From CAYJAD01 sp964370015 (GTDB lineage Bacteria; Desulfobacterota; Desulfovibrionia; Desulfovibrionales; Desulfovibrionaceae), in contig CAYJHD010000083.1 of assembly GCA_964370015.1 (NCBI GenBank), positions 1 to 8,462 of the forward strand: a DNA stretch of 8,462 nt. The letters run 5' to 3'. Below the pieces are notes generated by a model that was given only the letters and a program-made list of their open reading frames with translations, had not been told where the DNA came from and searched no databases. Positions 1-6,447 of this stretch are shown piece by piece. The stretch's first letter is position 1, and every line of letters begins with the position of its first letter. The position numbers were made by a program, and so were the translations under genes.

Positions 1-2
1 AC

Positions 3-1859
3 ATGCGTACTTTTACAACTGATTTATTGTGCATGGGAGCTGGCCTTGCAGGTGAACGTGTTGCCGTTGAAGCAGCACAAAATGGCTTCGATGTTATTTG
101 TCTTTCCGTGGTACCTCCCAAACGCTCGCACTCTTCTGCAGCCATGGGTGGTATGCAGGCAGCTCTTGCCAACTCTGCCATGAGCCAAGGCGACTCCCCC
201 GACGTACACTTTGCTGACACAGTAAAGGGTTCTGACTGGGGCTGTGACCAAGAAGTGGCTCGTCTTTTTGCCAACACTGCCCCCATTGCCATGCGCGAAA
301 TGGCTTGGATGGGCGTGCCTTGGAGCCGTGTTGAGCCGGGCGTACATACCTATTATAAGGGCGGTAAGCCTTTTGAAGCCGAAGAGCTTGAGTCCAAGCG
401 TGGCCTTATCCACTCTCGTGCTTTTGGTGGTACTGCCAAATGGCGTACTTGCTACACTTCCGACGGTACAGGCCACTCCGTGCTCTTTACCTTGGATAAC
501 CGCTTGCTCCAACTTGGCGTAGCAGTGCATGACCGCATGCAGGCCGAAGCCCTCATTCATGATGGCGACACTTGTACCGGTTGTATTTGCCGCTGTTTAC
601 GTACTGGTGAGCTTGTCATGTACAGAGCCAAAGTGACCCTCATCGCCACCGGGGGTTATGGTCGCGTGTATCCTGCCACCACCAATGCTATTATCTGTGA
701 TGGCGGCGGTCAAATTACGGCATTAGATACAGGTTGTGTACCCATGGGTAACATGGAAGCTGTACAATTCCACCCCACAGGCACCGTACCTACTGACATT
801 CTCGTGACCGAAGGTTGTCGCGGCGATGGCGGTACCTTGCTTGACGTGAACGAATATCGCTTCATGCCTGACTATGAGCCAGAAAAAGCCGAGCTTGCTT
901 CCCGTGACGTGGTTTCCCGTCGCATGGCTGAGCATATGCGCAAAGGTTTTGGCGTGCAAAGCCCTTATGGCGAGCACTTGTGGTTAGACATTCGTCACCT
1001 TGGCGAAAAGCACATCACCACCAACTTGCGCGAAGTGTATGACATTTCCACCAAGTTCCTTGGTGTGAACCCCATTACACAGCTTATTCCTGTACGTCCC
1101 ACACATCACTACAGCATGGGTGGCGTGCGCACCAATAAAGACGGTGCAGTGTATGGCCTTAAGGGGCTGTTCTCCGCCGGCGAAGCTGCTTGTTGGGATA
1201 TGCACGGCTTTAACCGCCTTGGTGGTAACTCCTTGGCAGAAACCGTTGTGGCCGGTCGCATCATCGGTAAAAAAGTGGTGGAATACCTTCAAGGTTATGA
1301 AACCAGCTTTAGTACCGCCGCTGGCTCTGCCGCTGCTAAGCTTGTGGCAGAACGCATTGACAACATGGTACATGGTCGCAAGGGCAAGGAAGACTGCTAC
1401 AAGTTGCGCGCTCAATTGCACAAAACCATGATGGAAAACGTGGGTATTTTCCGTAACGGTCCTGACTTGCAAAAAGCTTGTGATGAAATGCAAGAATTGC
1501 TTGTTCGTTCCGAGCAAATTGCCTTACAAGGCAAGAACTGCGGCTTTAACCCAGAGCTTTCCATGGCTCTTCGCATTCGCGGTATGATTAAACTTGGCCT
1601 TTGCACAGCTTACGGCGCTCTTATGCGTACTGAAAGCCGTGGTGGTCACGCCCGTGAAGACTTCCCCGAACGTAACGACAAAGAATGGCTCAACCGTACC
1701 CTTTCTCATTGGAAAGAAGGCGACACTTTGCCCACCTTATCCTATGAAGAAGCCACACCTTGGTATGAAATTCCTCCGGGTGATCGTGGTTACGGCGGCG
1801 GCAAGATTATCGATGCTGAAATTCCAGCCGATAAAATTCGCCCCCTTGGCGGTGCTTAG
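3..1859 (+). CDS. frdA: Fumarate reductase flavoprotein subunit FrdA
   Basis: Catalytic subunit of quinol:fumarate reductase, reducing fumarate to succinate on the cytoplasmic side of the membrane with electrons from FrdB. The 618 residues show an FAD-binding start (GAGLAGERVAVEAA, residues 12-25), the motif for covalent FAD attachment with His43 in RSHSSAAMGGMQA, QFHPTG with His257, TE at 269-270, the catalytic Arg301 in ASRDVVSRR, THHYSMGGVRTN with His369, and NRLGGNSLAE with Arg405. These positions nearly coincide with those of Wolinella succinogenes FrdA, which supports the ATG at position 3 as the true start, although its ribosome site lies outside the window. There is no Tat signal, so it is not the periplasmic MfrA type. 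It is somewhat shorter at the C-terminus than the Wolinella protein (about 656). An unusual feature is a run of four cysteines at 191-198. The frdC cytochrome b gene should lie upstream. The reverse reaction, succinate oxidation, is possible in vivo. Confidence 0.96.
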   Translation: MRTFTTDLLCMGAGLAGERVAVEAAQNGFDVICLSVVPPKRSHSSAAMGGMQAALANSAMSQGDSPDVHFADTVKGSDWGCDQEVARLFANTAPIAMREMAWMGVPWSRVEPGVHTYYKGGKPFEAEELESKRGLIHSRAFGGTAKWRTCYTSDGTGHSVLFTLDNRLLQLGVAVHDRMQAEALIHDGDTCTGCICRCLRTGELVMYRAKVTLIATGGYGRVYPATTNAIICDGGGQITALDTGCVPMGNMEAVQFHPTGTVPTDILVTEGCRGDGGTLLDVNEYRFMPDYEPEKAELASRDVVSRRMAEHMRKGFGVQSPYGEHLWLDIRHLGEKHITTNLREVYDISTKFLGVNPITQLIPVRPTHHYSMGGVRTNKDGAVYGLKGLFSAGEAACWDMHGFNRLGGNSLAETVVAGRIIGKKVVEYLQGYETSFSTAAGSAAAKLVAERIDNMVHGRKGKEDCYKLRAQLHKTMMENVGIFRNGPDLQKACDEMQELLVRSEQIALQGKNCGFNPELSMALRIRGMIKLGLCTAYGALMRTESRGGHAREDFPERNDKEWLNRTLSHWKEGDTLPTLSYEEATPWYEIPPGDRGYGGGKIIDAEIPADKIRPLGGA

Positions 1860-1879
1860 GCCTTAAGGCGTAAGCACCG
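1850..1879 (+). promoter_or_regulatory. Intercistronic hairpin over the frdA stop codon
   Basis: CGGTGCTTA (1850-1858) is perfectly complementary to TAAGCACCG (1871-1879). Inside it, GCC (1860-1862) pairs with GGC (1867-1869) across a G-G mismatch, leaving a TTAA loop. The frdA TAG (1857-1859) is inside the left arm. No T-run follows (the next bases are TTATAAAC), so it is not a standard intrinsic terminator. I infer an RNA stability or processing element that sets the FrdA to FrdB transcript ratio; the function is untested. Confidence 0.6.
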
Positions 1880-1924
1880 TTATAAACAGCACTCTTAGTA
1901 CGAATAACATTCGGGAGAAATATA

Positions 1925-2707
1925 ATGGGACGTAAACTGCATTTTGAAATCATGCGCTACAACCCTCTGGATCCAGAGAGCAAGCCGCATTTACAATCTT
2001 TCTATTTGGAAGAGCATCCTAGCATGACGCTTTTTGTGGCGCTCATGGAATTGCGTGAAACTCAAGACCCAAGCTTGCAATTTGACTTCTGCTGCCGTGC
2101 AGGCATTTGTGGCTCTTGCGGTATGGTAATCAACGGTCGTCCTGGCCTTGCTTGCTCCACGCAAACTCGTGATTTGCCAGATCATATTGTTCTGCATCCG
2201 CTGCCAGTATTTAAACTTATTGGCGACCTTTCTGTGGATACAGGCACTTGGTTCCGTAATGTGGGCGCCAAATTGGAAACATGGATTCACAGCCAAAAGC
2301 CTTTTGACGAAAACGCTGTGGAAGACCCCATGACCAATGCTTTGGCCACACATATCTTTGAGCTTGATCGTTGTATCGAATGCGGCTGCTGCGTGGCTGC
2401 TTGTGGTACCGCTCGCATGCGCGAAGATTTTTACGGCGCCACCAGCATTAACCGTATGGCCCGCTTCTATGTGGACCCACGCGATAACCGCACTGAAGCT
2501 GATTTTTATGAGCTCGTCGGTAATGACCAAGGCGTATTCGGTTGTATGGGACTTTTGGCATGTCACGATGTGTGCCCCAAAAAGCTTCCCTTACAAGACC
2601 AGCTCGGCATCATGCGCCGTATGCTTGTGACCGAATCGGTGAAAGGTATTGTACCAGAACCATTGCGCAAACTCATGTCCTGCAAAGGCAATTGTCACCC
2701 AAAATAG
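1925..2707 (+). CDS. frdB: Fumarate reductase iron-sulfur subunit FrdB
   Basis: Electron-transfer subunit that passes electrons from the membrane cytochrome b through three iron-sulfur clusters to FAD in FrdA. The 260 residues contain an N-terminal plant-ferredoxin-like domain with [2Fe-2S] ligands Cys57, Cys62, Cys65 and Cys77 (FCCRAGICGSCG, then C at 77). The C-terminal domain has CIECGCCVAAC (150-160) and CMGLLACHDVCP (207-218): Cys150, 153, 156 and 217 for [4Fe-4S] and Cys160, 207 and 213 for [3Fe-4S]. This is the type B fumarate reductase arrangement. The start is fixed by a GGGAG ribosome site at 1913-1917, eight bases before the ATG. It lies 65 bp after frdA and 19 bp before maeB, so cotranscription is likely. 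The last 25 or so residues extend beyond the usual end and finish SCKGNCHPK, with an extra Cys252/Cys256/His257 group of unknown meaning. Confidence 0.96.
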   Translation: MGRKLHFEIMRYNPLDPESKPHLQSFYLEEHPSMTLFVALMELRETQDPSLQFDFCCRAGICGSCGMVINGRPGLACSTQTRDLPDHIVLHPLPVFKLIGDLSVDTGTWFRNVGAKLETWIHSQKPFDENAVEDPMTNALATHIFELDRCIECGCCVAACGTARMREDFYGATSINRMARFYVDPRDNRTEADFYELVGNDQGVFGCMGLLACHDVCPKKLPLQDQLGIMRRMLVTESVKGIVPEPLRKLMSCKGNCHPK

Positions 2708-2712
2708 GGTAG

Positions 2713-2718
2713 AAGGAA
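2713..2718 (+). promoter_or_regulatory. Ribosome binding site fixing the maeB start
   Basis: AAGGAA lies nine bases before the ATG at 2727. It selects that start over an in-frame ATG at 2649, which would overlap the end of frdB by 59 bases and add a 26-residue tail with no similarity to malic enzymes. Confidence 0.75.
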
Positions 2719-2726
2719 TTAGAATC

Positions 2727-4037
2727 ATGGCATTATACACTAAAGAAGAAGCACTGGAATATCATGCAAAACCACGCCCCGGTAAGGTAGAAGTTCTGCC
2801 CACCAAGGCTTGCGCTAGCCAAAAAGACTTAACCCTTGCATACTCCCCTGGCGTTGCAGAAGCTTGTCTTGCCATCCATGCCGATGAAAAGATGGTGGAT
2901 GTGTACACTGGTCGCGCAAACCTTGTGGCTGTGGTATCCAATGGTACAGCCGTGCTTGGTCTTGGTAACATTGGTCCCAAAGCTGCTAAGCCTGTTATGG
3001 AAGGTAAGGGCATTCTCTTTAAGATGTTTGCCGATATCGACGTGTACGATATCAACCTTGCTGAAAATGACCAAGACAAGCTTTGCGACATTGTAAAAGC
3101 CATGGAGCCCACCTTTGGTGGCATTAACCTTGAAGACATCAAAGCCCCTGAGTGCTTCTATATTGAAGAAAAACTTCGCGAAGAAATGAACATTCCTGTG
3201 TTCCATGACGATCAGCACGGCACCGCAGTTATTTCTGCCGCCGGTCTCATCAATGCATGCGAAATCACCGGTCGTAAAATGGAAGATTGCAAAGTGGTAG
3301 TATCCGGTGCCGGCGCTGCTGCCATTGCTTCTGCCAACCTTTACGTGGAAATGGGCGTAAAGCGCGAAAACGTGTATATGTTCGACTCCCGTGGTCTTAT
3401 CCACGCCGGCCGTACCGACCTTAACAAGTATAAGGCCGCCTATGCACAAAAGGAAAACTGCACTTTAGAAGAAGCCCTCACCGGCGCTGATGTATTCTTA
3501 GGTCTTTCTGTGAAGGGTCTTTTGAGCAAAGAAATGGTACAAAGCATGGCTAAACAGCCCATCCTTTTTGCCTGCGCCAACCCAGATCCAGAAATCACCT
3601 ATGCCGATGCCAAAGACGCTGTGCCTGATTGCATCATGGCCACTGGTCGTTCTGATTATCCTAACCAAATCAATAACGTATCCGGCTTCCCCTTCCTCTT
3701 CCGTGGTGCTCTTGATACCGGCGCAAGCCAAATCAACGAAGCCATGAAGATTGCGGCAGCCAAGTCTTTGGCAGCTCTTGCCAAGGAACCCGTACCCCAA
3801 GAAGTTATCGACGCTTACGGCGGTCAAAACTTCACCTACGGTATAGATTACGTTATTCCTAAGCCTCTTGATCCACGCATCTTAGAGTGGGAAACCCTCG
3901 CCGTGGCTCAAGCTGCCATGGATTCCGGCATTGCTACCCGTCCCATCAAGGACATGGATGCATACCGTAAGAGCTTGGTAGAGCGTGTGGGCAAATGCCG
4001 CGCTCGCGCCGATGCTTTGTATAAGAGCTACTTATAA
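2727..4037 (+). CDS. maeB: Malic enzyme (MaeB-type, without phosphotransacetylase domain)
   Basis: Decarboxylating malate dehydrogenase interconverting malate and pyruvate plus CO2 with NAD(P), in the cytoplasm. The 436 residues start at the ATG at 2727, which has a proper ribosome site. The malic N-domain contains LAYSPGVAE with the catalytic Tyr39, GPKAAKPVMEGK with the catalytic Lys94, and metal-ligand candidates Glu136/Asp137 (NLEDIKAPE) and Asp161/Asp162 (FHDDQHGTA). The NAD(P)-binding C-domain has the Rossmann loop SGAGAAAIA (193-201), strand 2 ending in Asp220 (MFDSRG), and ATGRSDYPNQINNVSGFPFLFRGALD (305-330). It is the short form, lacking the phosphotransacetylase-like domain that long MaeB proteins carry. 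Cofactor choice cannot be read safely from the sequence. Placed directly behind frdAB, it probably links pyruvate to the C4 acids used as electron acceptor or biosynthetic precursors, in either direction. Confidence 0.94.
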   Translation: MALYTKEEALEYHAKPRPGKVEVLPTKACASQKDLTLAYSPGVAEACLAIHADEKMVDVYTGRANLVAVVSNGTAVLGLGNIGPKAAKPVMEGKGILFKMFADIDVYDINLAENDQDKLCDIVKAMEPTFGGINLEDIKAPECFYIEEKLREEMNIPVFHDDQHGTAVISAAGLINACEITGRKMEDCKVVVSGAGAAAIASANLYVEMGVKRENVYMFDSRGLIHAGRTDLNKYKAAYAQKENCTLEEALTGADVFLGLSVKGLLSKEMVQSMAKQPILFACANPDPEITYADAKDAVPDCIMATGRSDYPNQINNVSGFPFLFRGALDTGASQINEAMKIAAAKSLAALAKEPVPQEVIDAYGGQNFTYGIDYVIPKPLDPRILEWETLAVAQAAMDSGIATRPIKDMDAYRKSLVERVGKCRARADALYKSYL

Positions 4038-4043
4038 GATACT

Positions 4044-4072
4044 GGGGCCGCTCTTTTGGGGCGGCCCCCTTT
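4044..4072 (+). terminator. Intrinsic terminator of the frdAB-maeB operon
   Basis: GGGGCCGC (4044-4051) pairs perfectly with GCGGCCCC (4061-4068). A U-G and a C-G pair extend the stem inward to a loop of about five bases. Only a short TTT follows after one C, so the U-tract is weak and termination may be partial. It starts six bases after the maeB stop codon. Confidence 0.75.
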
Positions 4073-4191
4073 CCCATAAATCTTCATCCCTTTCCAGTTT
4101 CTGCCTTTTTTCTTTCTTGACTCAGAGCCTTTACGTATAATTGATATTCAGCATTGTTTAGTTGTTTTTTGTGAAAAAAATCTCTATTAAG

Positions 4192-4220
4192 ACAGTATGT
4201 TACTTTTAGTTAACAGTATG
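4192..4220. repeat. Paired ACAGTATG direct repeats with an internal inverted repeat
   Basis: ACAGTATG occurs at 4192-4199 and 4213-4220, exactly 21 bp apart, about two turns of the helix. Overlapping them is the inverted repeat TGTTA-N8-TAACA (4198-4202, 4211-4215). The location, 110-140 bp upstream of the transporter gene, suits an activator or repressor site. I do not recognise it as a known operator, and short repeats in AT-rich DNA can arise by chance. Confidence 0.4.
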
Positions 4221-4245
4221 GTGCACTCTAGAAGAGCGGTTCCTA

Positions 4246-4274
4246 TTGAATCCTGTTCGTATTTATGGTATATG
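4246..4274 (+). promoter_or_regulatory. Candidate sigma-70 promoter for the transporter gene
   Basis: TTGAAT (4246-4251) and TATATG (4269-4274) are separated by 17 bp and would give a leader of about 50 bases before the ATG at 4330. Both hexamers match only four of six consensus positions. An alternative is the perfect TATAAT at 4136-4141, which lacks a correctly spaced -35 box. The 292-bp gap from 4038 to 4329 holds these, the repeats at 4192-4220 and the maeB terminator, with no credible small ORF. Confidence 0.3.
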
Positions 4275-4329
4275 CATCTAAATATAAATAGTATTTACAG
4301 GTGTAACTTTAGCTTGTTGGAGGAAATGT

Positions 4330-5703
4330 ATGGATAAGAGCTGTAAACATTTTTTTGCCTTAGCGTTATGCGTATTCCTTAGCTGTATGCTTTTTTTGCC
4401 TGAAATGTCTTTGGCAGCGCCCGCTGCGGAAGCTGCCAAAGACATGACCAATGCCTACATTACCCTAGGTATTTTAGGTATTGCCGCCATTTTATTTTTC
4501 ACCGAAGCCCTTCCCTTGCCAGTGACGGCCATGCTTGTGCCTTGTGCCTTGAGTATTTCAGGCATTTTATCGGCCAAGGCTGCTTTCTCTTATTTTGGAG
4601 ATTCCAGCGTGGTGTTGTTCATGGCCATGTTTATCTTGGGCGAAGGTACCTTTGCCACAGGTTTTGCCACCCGTGTGGCCGAAGCCACGGTGCACTTTTC
4701 CAGAGGCAGTGAAAAGCGCATGTTGGTGTATTCTGTTATTACCATCGGTACATTATCGGGCTTTTTGAGCAATACCGGCACCACCGCCGTGGCCTTACCC
4801 ATGATTTTAGCCATGTGCGCCGCCGCATCCATCAACCCCAGTAAATTACTCATGCCCATTGCCTTTGCTTCGTCGCTGGGAGGCACCACCACCCTTGTGG
4901 GTACACCCCCCAACTTGCTCATCAATGCCACATTGGAAAAAATGGGCGCCGAGGCCAACGTGGCACCCTTTGGCTTCTTTGAATTTGCGCTGATTGGTAT
5001 ACCTTTACTGCTCGTGGGTGTGCTTTTTTATGCCACCATTGGCAGTAAATTATTACCCGATCGCGCTACAGATGTGAATCTTGATGAGGTAAAATTAAAA
5101 CAACCTCGTATCATGCGTGTGGAAAAAATGCCCGTTGCCATGGGTATCTTTGTCTTTGTTATCATCGCCATGGCCACCAAGATGATTCCCTTGGTACCCG
5201 CCGCCATGCTGGGTGCCATGGGCATGGTCATGACTCGATGTATCACCATGAAGGAAGCCTTTAACTCCATTGACTGGACAACCATCTTCCTTTTTGCCGG
5301 TATGATTTCCATGAGCCAAGCCATGAAAGACACAGGCGCCGCCGCCCTCATAGCCAATAATGTGGTGACCATGGTCTCTGACCCTTACGCCATATTGGCT
5401 GTTACCTGCGCTTTAACCATGGTCATCACCAACTTCATGTCCAACACTGCCACCGCCGCCCTCATGGCTCCCTTGGCCATTCCCATCGCCATGCAAAGCG
5501 GCGTATCGCCCTTGCCCGTGGCCATGGGCATCGCCATATCAGCCTCGGCATGCTTCATAACACCCATAGCCACCCCCCCCAACACCTTGGTATTTGGGCC
5601 GGGTAACTATACCTTTATGGATTACGCCAAAGCCGGTTGGCCTTTGCAGATTTTAAGTTTTATTCTCTGTGTTGTCCTCATCCCCATCATTTGGCCCTTC
5701 TAA
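4330..5703 (+). CDS. SLC13/DASS-family anion:sodium symporter, probable C4-dicarboxylate transporter
   Basis: Inner-membrane secondary transporter of 457 residues with about ten or more hydrophobic segments. Two SNT motifs mark the pseudo-symmetric halves: LSNTGTTAVALP with Ser147-Asn148-Thr149, followed by GGTTTLVGTPPNLLINA (184-200), and MSNTATAALMAPLA with Ser371-Asn372-Thr373, followed by TPIATPPNTLVFGPGNY (411-427). In DASS transporters such as VcINDY these motifs bind sodium and the substrate carboxylates. The substrate is inferred: next to fumarate reductase and malic enzyme, succinate, fumarate or malate is most likely, but sulfate or citrate transporters share the fold. The strong GGAGGA site at 4319-4324 sits five bases before the ATG. 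The N-terminus is odd: Lys/His-containing residues 1-7, a hydrophobic stretch 8-24, then SLAAPAAEA, resembling a cleavable signal peptide before the first true membrane helix. It has its own upstream region, so it is probably a separate transcription unit. Confidence 0.88.
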   Translation: MDKSCKHFFALALCVFLSCMLFLPEMSLAAPAAEAAKDMTNAYITLGILGIAAILFFTEALPLPVTAMLVPCALSISGILSAKAAFSYFGDSSVVLFMAMFILGEGTFATGFATRVAEATVHFSRGSEKRMLVYSVITIGTLSGFLSNTGTTAVALPMILAMCAAASINPSKLLMPIAFASSLGGTTTLVGTPPNLLINATLEKMGAEANVAPFGFFEFALIGIPLLLVGVLFYATIGSKLLPDRATDVNLDEVKLKQPRIMRVEKMPVAMGIFVFVIIAMATKMIPLVPAAMLGAMGMVMTRCITMKEAFNSIDWTTIFLFAGMISMSQAMKDTGAAALIANNVVTMVSDPYAILAVTCALTMVITNFMSNTATAALMAPLAIPIAMQSGVSPLPVAMGIAISASACFITPIATPPNTLVFGPGNYTFMDYAKAGWPLQILSFILCVVLIPIIWPF

Positions 5704-5736
5704 TGGCGTAAAAAAGGGCAATCTGCTGCGTCAGAA

Positions 5737-5795
5737 AAGCTCTCCAAACTGCTCGTGTATCATCTATACAACGCATCTTGGAGAGCTTCTTTTTT
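5737..5795 (+). terminator. Terminator after the transporter gene (long-loop hairpin)
   Basis: AAGCTCTCCAA (5737-5747) and TTGGAGAGCTT (5778-5788) form a perfect 11-bp stem followed by C and six T residues (5790-5795). The 30-base loop contains a small second stem, TGTAT (5756-5760) with ATACA (5766-5770). The A-tract before the left arm gives a weaker T4 on the opposite strand. Confidence 0.8.
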
Positions 5796-5862
5796 GTATT
5801 TTACCTTTTTATAGAATGATGCCAACACATCGAGTCACATGTCTTTTGTCCGTGTAGCGCCA

Positions 5863-5894
5863 AAAAAAAGACAGGCCTTGGCCTGTCTTTTTTT
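5863..5894. terminator. Bidirectional terminator between convergent genes
   Basis: A near-perfect palindrome: seven A, GACAGGC, loop CTTG, GCCTGTC, seven T. The 14-bp stem includes the A/T tracts, so either strand yields a GC hairpin followed by a run of seven or eight U. It lies 19 bp beyond the stop of the minus-strand CheX-family gene and is the main terminator for that operon. On the plus strand it backs up the hairpin at 5737-5795. Confidence 0.9.
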
Positions 5895-5912
5895 AAGTTA
5901 TGAAAGAAGCAA

Positions 5913-6407
5913 TTAATCACTAAATAAGTTTTCAAAATTAAATTCTACCACACAAAATCCCATGGGAAGTGTGAAGGGAATGGCAAAGGTTTTACCAGTA
6001 CAGGGGTGTACTATTTCGTGATTGGCGCCTAAAATCATGGAAGGGGTGCTACCAGAGAGTGTGAGGCCTTGGTCAGAGAGGCGGCGACGAGCGTCCCCCG
6101 ACAGGATGTTCATCATCTCGCCCACCATTTCTTGCACGTCTAAAACGGGGTCTTCCAATTCTCCCAAGGTGTCTTTAGCCATGGCAACGGCGGCTTCTTG
6201 TGACATGGTAAAGGAAATACTGGCGATGCGTCTTTCGGCATCGCTGACGGTTACCATGGCAGAGATGTCTCCATAAGCTTCAAAACTTGCTTTTTCAAAG
6301 GCATCGCCCGGTTCAGGAGTGCTTTGTGTCATGGAGCCTAGCACATGTTTAGTGGCGTCTTTAAAGGCTTCTACAATGATGTCATTATCGATTCTTTGGG
6401 TACTCAT
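5913..6407 (-). CDS. CheX-family chemotaxis phosphatase-like protein
   Basis: Predicted cytoplasmic protein of 164 residues with the CheC/CheX/FliY phosphatase fold. The active-site helix is visible as VQEMVGEMMNILSGDARR (91-108): Glu97 and Asn100 form the E-x-x-N signature used by CheX proteins to dephosphorylate CheY-P. The end, TFAIPFTLPMGFCVVEFNF (140-158), is the typical terminal beta pair. Only one signature is present, as in CheX, rather than the two often found in CheC. The start at 6407 is chosen because GGAG (6415-6418) stands seven bases upstream. A longer in-frame start at 6485 would overlap the preceding gene and add 26 residues unlike the family. It is probably cotranscribed with the glycosyltransferase-like gene 40 bp upstream. 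The true partner is unknown: it may act on a CheY-like receiver outside classical chemotaxis. Confidence 0.82.
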   Translation of the reverse strand: MSTQRIDNDIIVEAFKDATKHVLGSMTQSTPEPGDAFEKASFEAYGDISAMVTVSDAERRIASISFTMSQEAAVAMAKDTLGELEDPVLDVQEMVGEMMNILSGDARRRLSDQGLTLSGSTPSMILGANHEIVHPCTGKTFAIPFTLPMGFCVVEFNFENLFSD

Positions 6408-6414
6408 GTATTTT

Positions 6415-6418
6415 CTCC
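6415..6418 (-). promoter_or_regulatory. Ribosome binding site fixing the CheX-family start
   Basis: Read on the minus strand, TTGGAGAAAATAC precedes the ATG at 6407. The GGAG is well placed, while the upstream alternative start at 6485 has no such site. Confidence 0.7.
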
Positions 6419-6447
6419 AAGTTGCTGAAAATTCAGTGGGATGTGGC

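Noticed and set aside
24..560. Long minus-strand open frame opposite frdA
   Set aside because: It is antisense to the conserved FAD domain of frdA, has no ribosome site or recognisable motif, and is rich in His, Thr and Val as expected of a mirrored frame.
2649..2726. Upstream in-frame start that would lengthen the malic enzyme by 26 residues
   Set aside because: It overlaps the frdB end, lacks family similarity, and a better ribosome site precedes the ATG at 2727.
2829..3449. 206-codon minus-strand open frame opposite maeB
   Set aside because: maeB is clearly the real gene, with all catalytic residues; the antisense protein resembles nothing and is a by-product of codon bias. The same applies to the frames at 984-1517 and 1991-2566.
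4117..4141. TTGACT followed by a perfect TATAAT as a sigma-70 promoter
   Set aside because: The spacer is only 13 bp, too short for a normal promoter. The TATAAT could still work with another -35, but none is well placed.
4300..4314. GG-N10-GC arrangement resembling a sigma-54 promoter before the transporter
   Set aside because: Only the GG and GC cores match well. Transcription would begin at about 4325, inside or after the ribosome site, leaving no usable leader.
5796..5862. Small RNA gene between the two terminators
   Set aside because: TAGAAT at 5812-5817 could be a -10 box, but there is no -35 near the proper distance and the segment shows no structure of its own before the next terminator.
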